From G963674685 sp964591275 (lineage in GTDB: Bacteria; Lernaellota; Lernaellaia; JACKCT01): a stretch of DNA of 64,000 bases. Shown here piece by piece: positions 43,334-51,522 of the stretch; position 1 is the first letter of the stretch, and every line of letters starts with the position of its first letter. The translations under genes and the position numbers were made by a program. Below the pieces are notes generated by a model. It had not been told where the DNA came from and ran no database searches. It was given only the letters and a program-made list of their open reading frames with translations. The stretch lies in assembly GCA_964591275.1 (NCBI GenBank), contig CAZQAE010000022.1, positions 1 through 64,000 on the forward strand, read 5' to 3'.

Positions 43334-45292
43334 ATGATTCCATGCAAGCGATTCGCTCTGGTTTTCCTTCTTGCCCTTTCCCTCGCAGCGTTTGCCTCTT
43401 GTGCGTCGGACGATGATGACGACAGTTCTTCCGGCGAAGACGCAAACGATGATGTCGACGACGACGCAAATGACGATTCCGATGACGATATGACCGCCGA
43501 TGATGACGACGACGAGCAAACTACGTTTCCCTATGAATTCGCGCCGCCGCCATCAAATGAAGAAGGAATATTCGTCGCCAAGACCGGCGATGACAACAAT
43601 CCCGGGACGATGGAACTTCCGAAACTGAGCATATCCGCCGGAGTGGAGCTAGCGGAACTGGAAGACAAATCCGTATTCGTGGCGCAGGGCGATTACCATG
43701 AATCCGTCGTAACGCAGGGCGTATCTCTTTTTGGGGGTTATGAATCCGAGGCATGGCAAAGGAAGATCAAGGAGTACACAACGACCATTATTGCGACCGA
43801 AGAAAATGGAGTGGAAACCAGCCTTAGCCTTATTATCGAAGGTTTTTCCATTTTCGGAGGAAAAGGCACTGAAGAAAATCCGATTTCTTCTTCAAGAGGT
43901 GTTCTTGTTAATAATAGCGCAACCATCTCGAATTGCATCATATTCGGTGGGCGACCGGATGAATATGCTTATGGCTTAGAATGTGATTTTCAAGGCATCC
44001 TAAGGGTATTTAACAGCATAATAATTGGCAGCAATACTGAAGGCGAAGATGTCTCATCAATCGAGACTTATGGAATCAAAGCTCGTCTCCCAGAAATTGC
44101 AATTGTAAATAGCATCATTCATGGAGGTTCCTCCGAATTAGGAGAATATTCGCACGGAGTATGGCTTTCTGGAGATTTAATGAGTGTTGTCATTGTCAGC
44201 AGTAATATTTACGGCGGCGATCCGATGGGGACGGACTCATATTCTACGGGCATTTCGGTGTATGGCCCAAGGGAGAAATTTCCATTTTGGGATTTTGTGT
44301 TAATAAACAGCATTGTCAACGGCGGAACAGGCGCCGGCAATTCGCTTGCTTTATATATTGAAAACGGAAATTATCTTTCAATATTTAATAATAATATATG
44401 GGGGACCACAACTGATTGCCTGTTTGCTTATGGTTTTTTTAATTTCGTTGATTTCTCATTTGAGGAATTTTGCTTTTCTTCAATTGAGGAAATCAATGGG
44501 TTGAATATTCCTGTGTATGAGGGTGTGGATGTAAGTGGCAACATCAGCACGGACCCTCTCCTTGTTGATCCGGACAATCAGGATTGGCATCTTAGACCAG
44601 AGAGCGCCTGCCTGGATGCCGGCGCTGATGCCTGGGTGGATTGGCGAGACATGTTTGGTACCGTTATCCGTTTTGAAGGTTTCTGCGAAGCCTTTCATCT
44701 CGACGACGTACTGAAATACGACTTCGAAGGAGAACCGCGTAACAACGGCTATGGCTGGGACATCGGACCGGATGAGTTGTGGCCGGAAGAAAGCGGCGAT
44801 GACGATACAGGTGACGATGACACTCCCAGTGATTTCAGTTGCGTTGACGACATTTGTACAGACCTGTCCTCCGGTTTGATGTGGCAAAACGGCGATGAAA
44901 ATGAATTGGGGGCGGATGAAGCTCTAAGCTACTGCGGAGAGTTGATTTGGGGTGGGTATGACGATTGGCGCCTGCCGACGATATCGGAGTTACGCAGCCT
45001 GATCCGCGGTTGCCCTGAAACGGAAGCAGGCGGCGCCTGCAACGTGACGGATGACTGTCTCGATCATGATTGTTGGAATTATTTATGCGATGGATGTATG
45101 TCGGATTTTGGCCCCGGGCCGGAAGGTGAGTACTGGCCCGAGCAGCTCGAAACAGGAAGGGGTTGGCGGTACTGGTCCTCTTCGGGAATCCCCGGCGCCG
45201 GAAAGTCGTGGGGTGTAATTTTCGACTCCGGCTACATATTCAACGGGTCTTTCAATGACGGTCGCGCGCGATGTGTTCGTGATGCGAATTGA
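43334..45292 (+). CDS. Poly-Asp-linker lipoprotein with beta-helix and Lcl (DUF1566) domains
   Basis: The ATG at 43334 follows GGGAG and gives a proper lipoprotein signal (MIPCKRFALVFLLALSLAAFASC), unlike the longer open frame from 43256. The product of 652 residues has an Asp-rich linker (about 26-62), then a right-handed beta-helix region (about 75-480; recurrent short repeats such as NSIIHGGSS, SNIYGGDP, NSIVNGGT). A second short acidic linker (SGDDDTGDDDTPSD) leads to a C-terminal Lcl domain (SGLMWQN, DWRLPTISELRSLIRGCPET, YWSSSG, RARCV) with the same Cys-rich insert as the PEGA protein at 2038-4773. The beta-helix part is notably AT-rich. Surface carbohydrate or host/particle binding is inference. 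Confidence 0.82.
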   Translation: MIPCKRFALVFLLALSLAAFASCASDDDDDSSSGEDANDDVDDDANDDSDDDMTADDDDDEQTTFPYEFAPPPSNEEGIFVAKTGDDNNPGTMELPKLSISAGVELAELEDKSVFVAQGDYHESVVTQGVSLFGGYESEAWQRKIKEYTTTIIATEENGVETSLSLIIEGFSIFGGKGTEENPISSSRGVLVNNSATISNCIIFGGRPDEYAYGLECDFQGILRVFNSIIIGSNTEGEDVSSIETYGIKARLPEIAIVNSIIHGGSSELGEYSHGVWLSGDLMSVVIVSSNIYGGDPMGTDSYSTGISVYGPREKFPFWDFVLINSIVNGGTGAGNSLALYIENGNYLSIFNNNIWGTTTDCLFAYGFFNFVDFSFEEFCFSSIEEINGLNIPVYEGVDVSGNISTDPLLVDPDNQDWHLRPESACLDAGADAWVDWRDMFGTVIRFEGFCEAFHLDDVLKYDFEGEPRNNGYGWDIGPDELWPEESGDDDTGDDDTPSDFSCVDDICTDLSSGLMWQNGDENELGADEALSYCGELIWGGYDDWRLPTISELRSLIRGCPETEAGGACNVTDDCLDHDCWNYLCDGCMSDFGPGPEGEYWPEQLETGRGWRYWSSSGIPGAGKSWGVIFDSGYIFNGSFNDGRARCVRDAN

Positions 45293-45325
45293 AATTTCAA
45301 CGTCGATCAAAAAACCGGGAGGAAA

Positions 45326-45835
45326 ATGACGGTCATGAAAATAATTCATCTAAGCGTTCTGGTTTTAATCTTGGTTTGGGGCTTTTCAGGTAGCATAGGC
45401 TGCGGTGACGACGATGACGACGACGAAGAAGAAGAAGGCGTTGGTGAATGTACATCTCGGAGGGAATTCGATGACCTCGTCGGAAGTGAATACGAAGTAT
45501 GGGGACTTGACGAGTGCGCGGCGGTCGGAATTGATATTGAAATTATCGATTTATCCTTCAATAAAGGCAGGACGAATTTCGCCGGAAAAGGCTCTTACCT
45601 TAGCTCAGGGGGACCTCATTTTCTCCTTACGGGAGACGCGGAAGGAGATCCTTGCTATGTGGAACTTGCCGGAGGAGAATTTTCCTTTTCTTTAGGATAC
45701 TATGATTGTCCTGGCCGTGCTAGTTTATGGATATACACGGTGCCGGACGGTTCTTTGGGCGAAAATATGGCTTGCATCATCTCGTTCACACCGCTACCAT
45801 TTCCTTCAGATGACTGTGTAGAAATTAATGACTGA
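45326..45835 (+). CDS. Small poly-acidic-linker lipoprotein
   Basis: A 169-residue protein with GGGAGGA before two candidate ATGs (45326 and 45335). Lipobox GSIGC (Cys about 26) is followed at once by GDDDDDDEEEE. The remaining 130 residues are beta-rich with four or five cysteines (GECTSRREF, DECAAVGIDIEII, DPCYVELAGG, YYDCPGR). No family is recognised. It lies 33 nt after the beta-helix lipoprotein and 43 nt before another lipoprotein, so the three probably form one transcript. Confidence 0.72.
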   Translation: MTVMKIIHLSVLVLILVWGFSGSIGCGDDDDDDEEEEGVGECTSRREFDDLVGSEYEVWGLDECAAVGIDIEIIDLSFNKGRTNFAGKGSYLSSGGPHFLLTGDAEGDPCYVELAGGEFSFSLGYYDCPGRASLWIYTVPDGSLGENMACIISFTPLPFPSDDCVEIND

Positions 45836-45878
45836 CCTTTTGCGACAATGAAAGTTTGTGCGAAAAAGGATGTGAAAA

Positions 45879-46343
45879 ATGAAAACAACTCGAAAACAGC
45901 GGCTGGCGGTTATTCTGTTTGATTCGCTTCTTTGGGCGATTCTGCTGGCCCATGTGCTGGCCGGGCTTGCTTGCACCGACGAAACCGAGGGTGACGACGA
46001 CAGTTCTGACGACGACAGCGTGGATGATGATACCTCGACGGAGTCATGCACTTCCGAGGATTTCTGCGTCTATCATGCGGATTGCATGGAGGTTAGCTAT
46101 CCCGAGTACACGGGCGTGGAATCGCTCTGCCTTGAGGATGAATATTGGCGATTGGAGGGCGAGGATGCGCGATGCCCCTACATTCCCTACATGACCTGTC
46201 TATGCGCTTGCATGGAATTAGCCTGTTCGGACTATGAAAATCTTCAGGACCTATGCCGCTCCCAATGCGATGAGAATGAATGCGAAGAGCAAAGCGCCAT
46301 CCCGGCGAAGAGCACATCCGTTGAAATGGTCACTTTATCGTAA
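45879..46343 (+). CDS. Small Cys-rich acidic-linker lipoprotein
   Basis: A 154-residue protein starting MKTTRKQRLAVILFDSLLWA with lipobox LAGLAC (Cys 32). A short Asp/Ser linker (GDDDSSDDDSVDDD) and a domain with about twelve cysteines follow (SCTSEDFCVYHADCME, MTCLCACMELACSDYE, CRSQCDENECEE). The spacing suggests disulfide-stabilised loops. No family is recognised. Third gene of the run of acidic-linker lipoproteins. Confidence 0.68.
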   Translation: MKTTRKQRLAVILFDSLLWAILLAHVLAGLACTDETEGDDDSSDDDSVDDDTSTESCTSEDFCVYHADCMEVSYPEYTGVESLCLEDEYWRLEGEDARCPYIPYMTCLCACMELACSDYENLQDLCRSQCDENECEEQSAIPAKSTSVEMVTLS

Positions 46344-46426
46344 ATCGCATGGCGACGATCCGTGCGGCATTTCGACTTACCAGTGCTCACGTCATTCCAT
46401 CAAGCCGGTTGAGGGAGTTGCTATCC

Positions 46427-46924
46427 ATGACTCGATTTATTCCCTGGAAAAAATGTTTTACCTCGATGACTCGCCGCACATGGCTCATCATGTTGGTGGC
46501 CGGTTTGATCGTCGCGGCTGTTGTCGTCACTTCAGCGATCATGTTTGCCGGAAGACAGCCAACGGAAAACGCTATAGCCTCGGTGAACGGCGCAAGCCTC
46601 ACCCACGAGGTTCTCGATCAACTCGTCATCACCTATCGGCCTTATCTTTCCGGAATCGGGGACCAAGAGCAGAGTCGCAAGCTGGTTGGACTATGGATTG
46701 AATCCCAATTGCTCAAACAAGACGGCGGCAAGCCCATCGGTGATGAAAAAATTCGCCTTTCCGACCCTCCCGGCGAGGAGGTCCTTGCCGACGGTTGGGC
46801 GATCGCAAGACACGACTTCGAGACCGTGAAATCATCGATCGCGGATCGGAAATCCATTTACGAGAAACGCATTTCAGCCCTCAGAGGCAAAGCAAAAATC
46901 TGGATTCATCCAGATTTTCGTTAA
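46427..46924 (+). CDS. Membrane-anchored protein with SurA-N-like segment
   Basis: The start at 46427 is chosen for its GAGGGAG site. The product of 165 residues has one transmembrane segment (about 20-42, WLIMLVAGLIVAAVVVTSAIM). Next comes IASVNGASLTHEVLDQLVITYRPYL, which resembles the first helix-strand of SurA/PpiD-type chaperone domains. The rest is helical and charged. It lacks a parvulin domain and stops at about 165 residues, so it could be a small periplasmic chaperone or a truncated PpiD-like protein. Confidence 0.6.
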   Translation: MTRFIPWKKCFTSMTRRTWLIMLVAGLIVAAVVVTSAIMFAGRQPTENAIASVNGASLTHEVLDQLVITYRPYLSGIGDQEQSRKLVGLWIESQLLKQDGGKPIGDEKIRLSDPPGEEVLADGWAIARHDFETVKSSIADRKSIYEKRISALRGKAKIWIHPDFR

Positions 46925-47046
46925 AACCTTTTTCGAAATCTGAGCGCTTTATAAGAGGTATCCATATTTTCCGGTGAAATTAATTTTTGACCGGTAATAC
47001 CATTCTGGCGGGAGCGGATTTCAAATAATTCATCGGGCCGCGCTCT

Positions 47047-48870
47047 TCACTGGCCGATCACGCTGTCTTCCCAGGCCTTGATGCTCTTTATCAGTATTAG
47101 GATTTTCTTTTGGCCCTTCTTTTTGGCGGCGGCCAGATTTTCGGGAGATGAAACGGGTTCATAAACCTGCGCGTAATGCTTGATTTTGGGTTCGGTGCCT
47201 GAAGGGCGGACTGTCAGGCGGTTTTTACCTTCCTCATCGAACCAGAACTGCATGACGTCGCCTTTTACGCCTTTGATCGTTGTGTTCTTGCCGGTGGCCG
47301 GGTTCGCCTGTTTTCCGCTTTGGCGGTCGATGACTTTGAGCACCTTCATGCCGGCGATTTCCCTGGGCGGCTTTGCGCGTAGGGCTTCCATGATCCGGGC
47401 CATCTTGTGCATGCCGTCAGCGCCGTAGAGAAAAACGGACAACTGATTCTCGGAAAAATATCCGTACTGCGTGTACAATTCGTCCAGATAATCCACGACG
47501 GTTTTGCCGGCGTCCTTCAGGCGGGCAACCATCTGCGCGCAGGTGACCGCGGCGGAGGCGGCGTCTTTGTCACGCACGAAACTGCCCCGCAAGAAGCCGA
47601 TGGATTCTTCAAAGGCAAAAACGAAGCCGTCGATTTTTCCTTTTTCTTCCGCTTTTTTCATCTCGAAGGCCATGTTTTTGAACCCGACAAGCAGGTCGTC
47701 GATGATCCGCACGCGAAAGCTTTTGCATATGGCGCGCGTCATCTGCGTGGAAACGAGAGTGGTTAAAACGAAGGGGCCTTTCGGCATTTCTTTTCGTTCT
47801 TTGAGCATCGACAGCGTAAAGTGACACATGGCCGCGCCGACCTGGTTGCCGCTCAGGTTGCGGTAGTCCCCTTTGCCGTCCGGCGCGAAAACGCCCATGC
47901 GGTCCCCGTCCGGGTCCGAAGCCAGGACGATGTCCGCGCCGACTTTTTTTGCCAACGTTACGGCCTTTTCCATCGCGATGGGCATTTCCGGATTCGGATA
48001 GTTATTGGGCACCGTCGGAAATGTTCCGTCCATTTTCATCTGATCCGCGGGCATGATCACATCAGTGAATCCCATTTCGGCCAGGGCGCGCGGGACGATG
48101 GTCAGACCGGTTCCGTGCAGCGGGGAATAAACGATTTTCGCCAGGCGCTCATCGCAAAGCCAAAGTTCTTTCGGGAATAGGGACATGTAAGCGTCGTCCA
48201 CTTCGGCGCCGATGATTTTGATCAGTCCGTCCTTTTCCCCTTTGGACATGGACATCTTTTTGATGACCGTCACCGCCATGACCTGCTCCATGACCCCCTT
48301 GTCATGCGGCGCAACCAGCTGCCCGCCGTCCATCCAGTAGGCCTTGAAACCGTTATCGGTGGGCGGATTATGACTGGCGGTGATAACGATGCCGCTTACG
48401 CATCCCAGGTGGCGAATCGCGAAGGACAACTCCGGCGTCGAGCGCGGCTGGGCGAATAGAAAAACTCTCACGCCGTTGGCCGCCAGGACGCCGGCGCACA
48501 ACTTCGCAAAATTTTTGGAATGGCGCCGGACATCGTAGGCAATCGCCACGCCCTTTTTGGCATAGGCTCCCGAAGGATCGGCATTGAGGATATATTGCGC
48601 CAGGCCTTGAGCGGATTCGCCTATCGTGCGTTCATTGATCCGATTCGTTCCCGCGCCCACGGTTCCGCGCCGCCCGCCCGTTCCGAAGGGAACAGCGGTA
48701 TAGAAGCTGTCGATCAGTTTCTGCGGGCGCAGCATCGCCGTTACATCCTTGCGATAGTTCCTATACTCCTTATCACGCAGCCAGCGCAGCGCGTTGGCAT
48801 AGGTAACATCATCGATATCCCCGGACTGATGAAGGATCTCCAATATCGAAAGAGCGGTTTCTTTTTTCAT
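47047..48870 (-). CDS. Alpha-D-phosphohexomutase (phosphoglucomutase/phosphomannomutase)
   Basis: The 607-residue product has the four-domain phosphohexomutase plan. Motifs are the phosphoserine loop TASHNPPTDNGFKAYWMDGG, metal-binding DPDGDRMGVF, sugar-binding FAFEESIGFL and phosphate-binding RPSGTEPKIKHY. The length and the extended N-terminus match the PgcA/Pgm2 group (about 580-600 residues) rather than the 450-residue ManB/GlmM group. It interconverts hexose-1- and hexose-6-phosphates for glycogen and nucleotide-sugar supply. The ATG overlaps the stop of the upstream HAD gene by 4 nt. Confidence 0.92.
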   Translation of the reverse strand: MKKETALSILEILHQSGDIDDVTYANALRWLRDKEYRNYRKDVTAMLRPQKLIDSFYTAVPFGTGGRRGTVGAGTNRINERTIGESAQGLAQYILNADPSGAYAKKGVAIAYDVRRHSKNFAKLCAGVLAANGVRVFLFAQPRSTPELSFAIRHLGCVSGIVITASHNPPTDNGFKAYWMDGGQLVAPHDKGVMEQVMAVTVIKKMSMSKGEKDGLIKIIGAEVDDAYMSLFPKELWLCDERLAKIVYSPLHGTGLTIVPRALAEMGFTDVIMPADQMKMDGTFPTVPNNYPNPEMPIAMEKAVTLAKKVGADIVLASDPDGDRMGVFAPDGKGDYRNLSGNQVGAAMCHFTLSMLKERKEMPKGPFVLTTLVSTQMTRAICKSFRVRIIDDLLVGFKNMAFEMKKAEEKGKIDGFVFAFEESIGFLRGSFVRDKDAASAAVTCAQMVARLKDAGKTVVDYLDELYTQYGYFSENQLSVFLYGADGMHKMARIMEALRAKPPREIAGMKVLKVIDRQSGKQANPATGKNTTIKGVKGDVMQFWFDEEGKNRLTVRPSGTEPKIKHYAQVYEPVSSPENLAAAKKKGQKKILILIKSIKAWEDSVIGQ

Positions 48871-49577
48871 GCTAAAATCTCCAATTTTTCGCAGACGGCG
48901 TGGATGTCCCGAAAATCTTCTAATGTGAGGTGCGCGCCTGCTTTTCGCAAATCCTCTTGCGTGTAGTTGAGCGTCGCCACACCCACCGCGGTGGCGCCGT
49001 TGTCGAGTGCGGTCTGCACGTCGCGATCAGTATCGCCAATGATAAAGACATGTCGTCCCATGCCGATTTTATGTCCTGCGTGTTCTTCGGCGCGGGCAAC
49101 GGCAATCGGGGGCAGATTTGAGCGCACCGGGTCGTCGGACGCAAAGGCTCCGAAAGGAAAAAAGCGGTTGAGATCAAAACGATCCAGCTTGATGCGGGCC
49201 GTCGCTTCAAAGTTGCCCGTCAGCAGTGCCAGCTGGACGTGGTCATATTTTGACAACTCGGTCAGAACTTCCACGACGCCGGGCATAAGAAAAGCTTCTT
49301 TGGACCGGGGCATTTCGCCCTGCATATAAACTCGATAATCTTCGGCAAGCTGCTGGATGGCGCTGTCGGGATCATCAATTTCAAGGCCGAAATTTTGGAA
49401 TATTTCGCGAAATATCATCGGATCGGTCATGCCGTCCGGTTTGATATCGCGAAAAGCCTCGTCGATGCCGAAGCGATCCTTCATGGCTCGCTCCATGGCG
49501 CGCTTTCCGGCGCCGCCCGAGAGCATCAGCGTTCCGTCCAGATCGAAAAGTAGAAGTTTAGTGATTTGCCTCGACAC
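48867..49577 (-). CDS. HAD-superfamily phosphatase (phosphoglycolate-phosphatase-like)
   Basis: I prefer the GTG at 49577 (VSRQITKLLLFDLDG) with GGGAG upstream; the frame also has a TTG at 49616. The 236-residue enzyme has the four HAD motifs: LLLFDLDGTL, LALLTGN, a later Lys/Arg region, and VFIIGDTDRDVQTA. The alpha-helical cap (AGKRAMERAMKDRFGI) matches the phosphoglycolate phosphatase/Gph group. The substrate may be a phosphosugar, given coupling to the phosphohexomutase (inference). Confidence 0.85.
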   Translation of the reverse strand: MSRQITKLLLFDLDGTLMLSGGAGKRAMERAMKDRFGIDEAFRDIKPDGMTDPMIFREIFQNFGLEIDDPDSAIQQLAEDYRVYMQGEMPRSKEAFLMPGVVEVLTELSKYDHVQLALLTGNFEATARIKLDRFDLNRFFPFGAFASDDPVRSNLPPIAVARAEEHAGHKIGMGRHVFIIGDTDRDVQTALDNGATAVGVATLNYTQEDLRKAGAHLTLEDFRDIHAVCEKLEILA

Positions 49578-49645
49578 GATAATATCCGCTCCCGATTGTG
49601 CGATAAGGTTTTTCAAGCAACCTGTAATAAAAAACCTGACGCGAA

Positions 49646-50185
49646 TTAAATACGCAGCTCTTCATTAAAGCGCAGTTCGTATTTCGTTGCAATTGGGACC
49701 GTGTCCTTGAGCTTATGCGAATCCACCAGGATAACGAGATTGAGATCTTCGAACATTTTTCTATCAACTCTGTAGCGGTCGCCGATTTCCTCGCACAATC
49801 TGGCCGTCGCGGCGCCGGAGTCGAAACCCTCAATGATGGAGCCCGGAAGGGAAATGGAGAAGGCCAGGCAACGGAGTTTGAACATGGAGTCGGCTACGAT
49901 CCTGCAAATTCTTGAGTAGGCCTCGTCTCCGAACGCACTCGACGGACCCAGGCCGATGGCAAGAATTTTATCGCATTTCATCCGATGACTCATGGGGAAA
50001 AGAATTTTCTCTCCCACGTAGCCATCAATTCGCCGGTCAATGATTAGCTGCGACACCGCGCCGCACAAGCGCCAGTCCGCAAGCCCGGCCTGGCCTTTCA
50101 GCGGCCTCTCATCTTCGAAGAAGGTGATGACAAGCGTCTCGACATCAAGCTTGACGACGTCTGTATTAACCGCCCTAAGCCTCAA
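49646..50185 (-). CDS. M17 leucyl-aminopeptidase N-terminal-domain protein
   Basis: A 179-residue protein consisting only of the macro-like N-terminal domain of M17 aminopeptidases (VETLVITFFEDERPLKGQAGLADWRLCG, KILAIGLGPSSAFG, FSISLPG). The catalytic metallopeptidase domain is absent. Its TTG start overlaps the nusB stop (TTGA). Stand-alone domains of this type next to nusB are seen in related bacteria; they may be regulatory or ADP-ribose binding, but the role is not established. Confidence 0.75.
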   Translation of the reverse strand: MRLRAVNTDVVKLDVETLVITFFEDERPLKGQAGLADWRLCGAVSQLIIDRRIDGYVGEKILFPMSHRMKCDKILAIGLGPSSAFGDEAYSRICRIVADSMFKLRCLAFSISLPGSIIEGFDSGAATARLCEEIGDRYRVDRKMFEDLNLVILVDSHKLKDTVPIATKYELRFNEELRI

Positions 50186-50841
50186 GAATTTTCTCCCTTT
50201 CTCAAGGTGATGATGCCGTTGCGTTTTCCTTTGGCCACTGATTTATTTATCGCCAGTCGGCGCATCCGGGAAAGCTCTTTGGCTTCATCCGGCGTTTTGA
50301 CTTCCTCTTCATCTGCGGGGACATCTTCCTCGTCTTCGACTGGGAACCCAAAATTCGCCGGCATCGTGGGCATGCGGACGGCGACCTTCGGGACCGATGG
50401 CGTCTTTTCGACCTCGATTTCTTCGCCTTCCGCAATCTCATCGCACTCTTTGGCGATGCGATCAAGGATTCCGTTCACAAAGGCGCCGGATTCATCGGAA
50501 CCGAACTTTTTCCCGACCTCGACCGCTTCGTTTATTGTCACGCTATGCGGAATGTCAGATAGAAATAATAGCTCATAAACCGCCATGCGAAGAATGTTGC
50601 GATCCACCGAGGTCATTCGGTCGATCGCCCAGTGCTCAGAGTATTTGGAGATGACGGCGTCGATATGGTTCTGGTTGTCCAACACGCCGTCCACGAGCTG
50701 GCTGGCGAAAGCGCGAACCTCCGGCGGGCTGGTCAGAGAATCCCAGAAATATCGTAAAACTTCTTGTACTTCGCTTTCGGAAATATCGATAGCGTAGAGA
50801 ATTTGTAGGGTAAATTCCCGTGCCTTGTGCCTGTTTCCCAT
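50182..50841 (-). CDS. nusB: Transcription antitermination factor NusB with C-terminal extension
   Basis: The 219-residue product begins with typical NusB (GNRHKAREFTLQILYAID, DRMTSVDRNILRMAVYELL, PHSVTINEAVEVGKKFGSDESGAFVNGILDRIAKE), which binds boxA RNA with S10 in rRNA antitermination. NusB is normally about 140-150 residues. Here about 75 extra residues follow, acidic then basic (PVEDEEDVPADEEEVK, then MRRLAINKSVAKGKRNG). The extension looks disordered and is unusual. It lies 38 nt from ribH, a common rib-nusB arrangement. Confidence 0.92.
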   Translation of the reverse strand: MGNRHKAREFTLQILYAIDISESEVQEVLRYFWDSLTSPPEVRAFASQLVDGVLDNQNHIDAVISKYSEHWAIDRMTSVDRNILRMAVYELLFLSDIPHSVTINEAVEVGKKFGSDESGAFVNGILDRIAKECDEIAEGEEIEVEKTPSVPKVAVRMPTMPANFGFPVEDEEDVPADEEEVKTPDEAKELSRMRRLAINKSVAKGKRNGIITLRKGENS

Positions 50842-50878
50842 GAAATTCCGCCTGCCGTAATGTAATTAAACCGTCAGC

Positions 50879-51343
50879 CTATAATGCCCGATACAGATCG
50901 GCCATTTCAATGGCGGCCATCGCGGCCTCGAAGCCCTTGTTGCCGGCTTTGGTTCCGGCGCGTTCAATGGCTTGCTCAATGGTATCTGTTGTCAAAACGC
51001 CAAAAACGACGGGCGCCTTAGAGTTCATGGCCACCGCCGCGACGCCTTTGCTCACCTCTGCCGCCACGTAATCAAAGTGCGGCGTTCCGCCTCGAATAAC
51101 GGCTCCCAGGGCGATCACGGCGTCGTAATTTCCAGAATCAGCCGCTTTTTTCGTGATGGCCGGAATCTCGAATGCTCCCGGCGCCCAAACAAGAGTGACG
51201 GCCTGATCATCGCCGCCGTGCCTCACGATGGCGTCCAAGGCTCCATCCACCAGTTTTTTGGTAATGAAATTGTTGAAGCGCCCCGCCACCAGGCAGAAAC
51301 GCATCCCTTCAGCGCTCAGATTTCCTTCGATGACTTTCGGCAA
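50879..51343 (-). CDS. ribH: 6,7-dimethyl-8-ribityllumazine synthase
   Basis: A 154-residue protein. Signatures are FCLVAGRFNNFITKKLVDGA, VWAPGAFEIP, IALGAVIRGGTPHFDYVAAEVSKGV and the late VFGVLTTDTIEQAIERAG, with the catalytic His in TPHFD. TTG is the start codon, with GGAGG five bases upstream. It condenses the ribBA product with the pyrimidine intermediate in riboflavin synthesis and forms part of a ribBA-ribH-nusB run. A riboflavin synthase alpha chain and ribD are not in the window. Confidence 0.94.
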   Translation of the reverse strand: MPKVIEGNLSAEGMRFCLVAGRFNNFITKKLVDGALDAIVRHGGDDQAVTLVWAPGAFEIPAITKKAADSGNYDAVIALGAVIRGGTPHFDYVAAEVSKGVAAVAMNSKAPVVFGVLTTDTIEQAIERAGTKAGNKGFEAAMAAIEMADLYRAL

Positions 51344-51349
51344 GGCTTC

Positions 51350-51522
51350 CTCCAGTGAGTGTTAGTGCCATGTTACGCATCACAAGTTGCATTCGGTCGC
51401 CGATTCATCCCGGCTACCGGCGTTGGCCTTCTCTCAAATATTCCCGATATGCTCGCTGGGACCGCCTGGCCAACCGGGTGTCTCGTCAACCTCTATGCTA
51501 ACAGTTGACGCATGACATGACA
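51350..51522. other. Spacer between ribBA and ribH with a weak inverted repeat
   Basis: About 175 bp within the rib operon. AGTGTTAGTGCCATGTTACG at the ribH side and TGACGCATGACATGACACT at the ribBA side form an imperfect inverted repeat enclosing the spacer. No FMN riboswitch motif or gene is visible. Confidence 0.4.
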
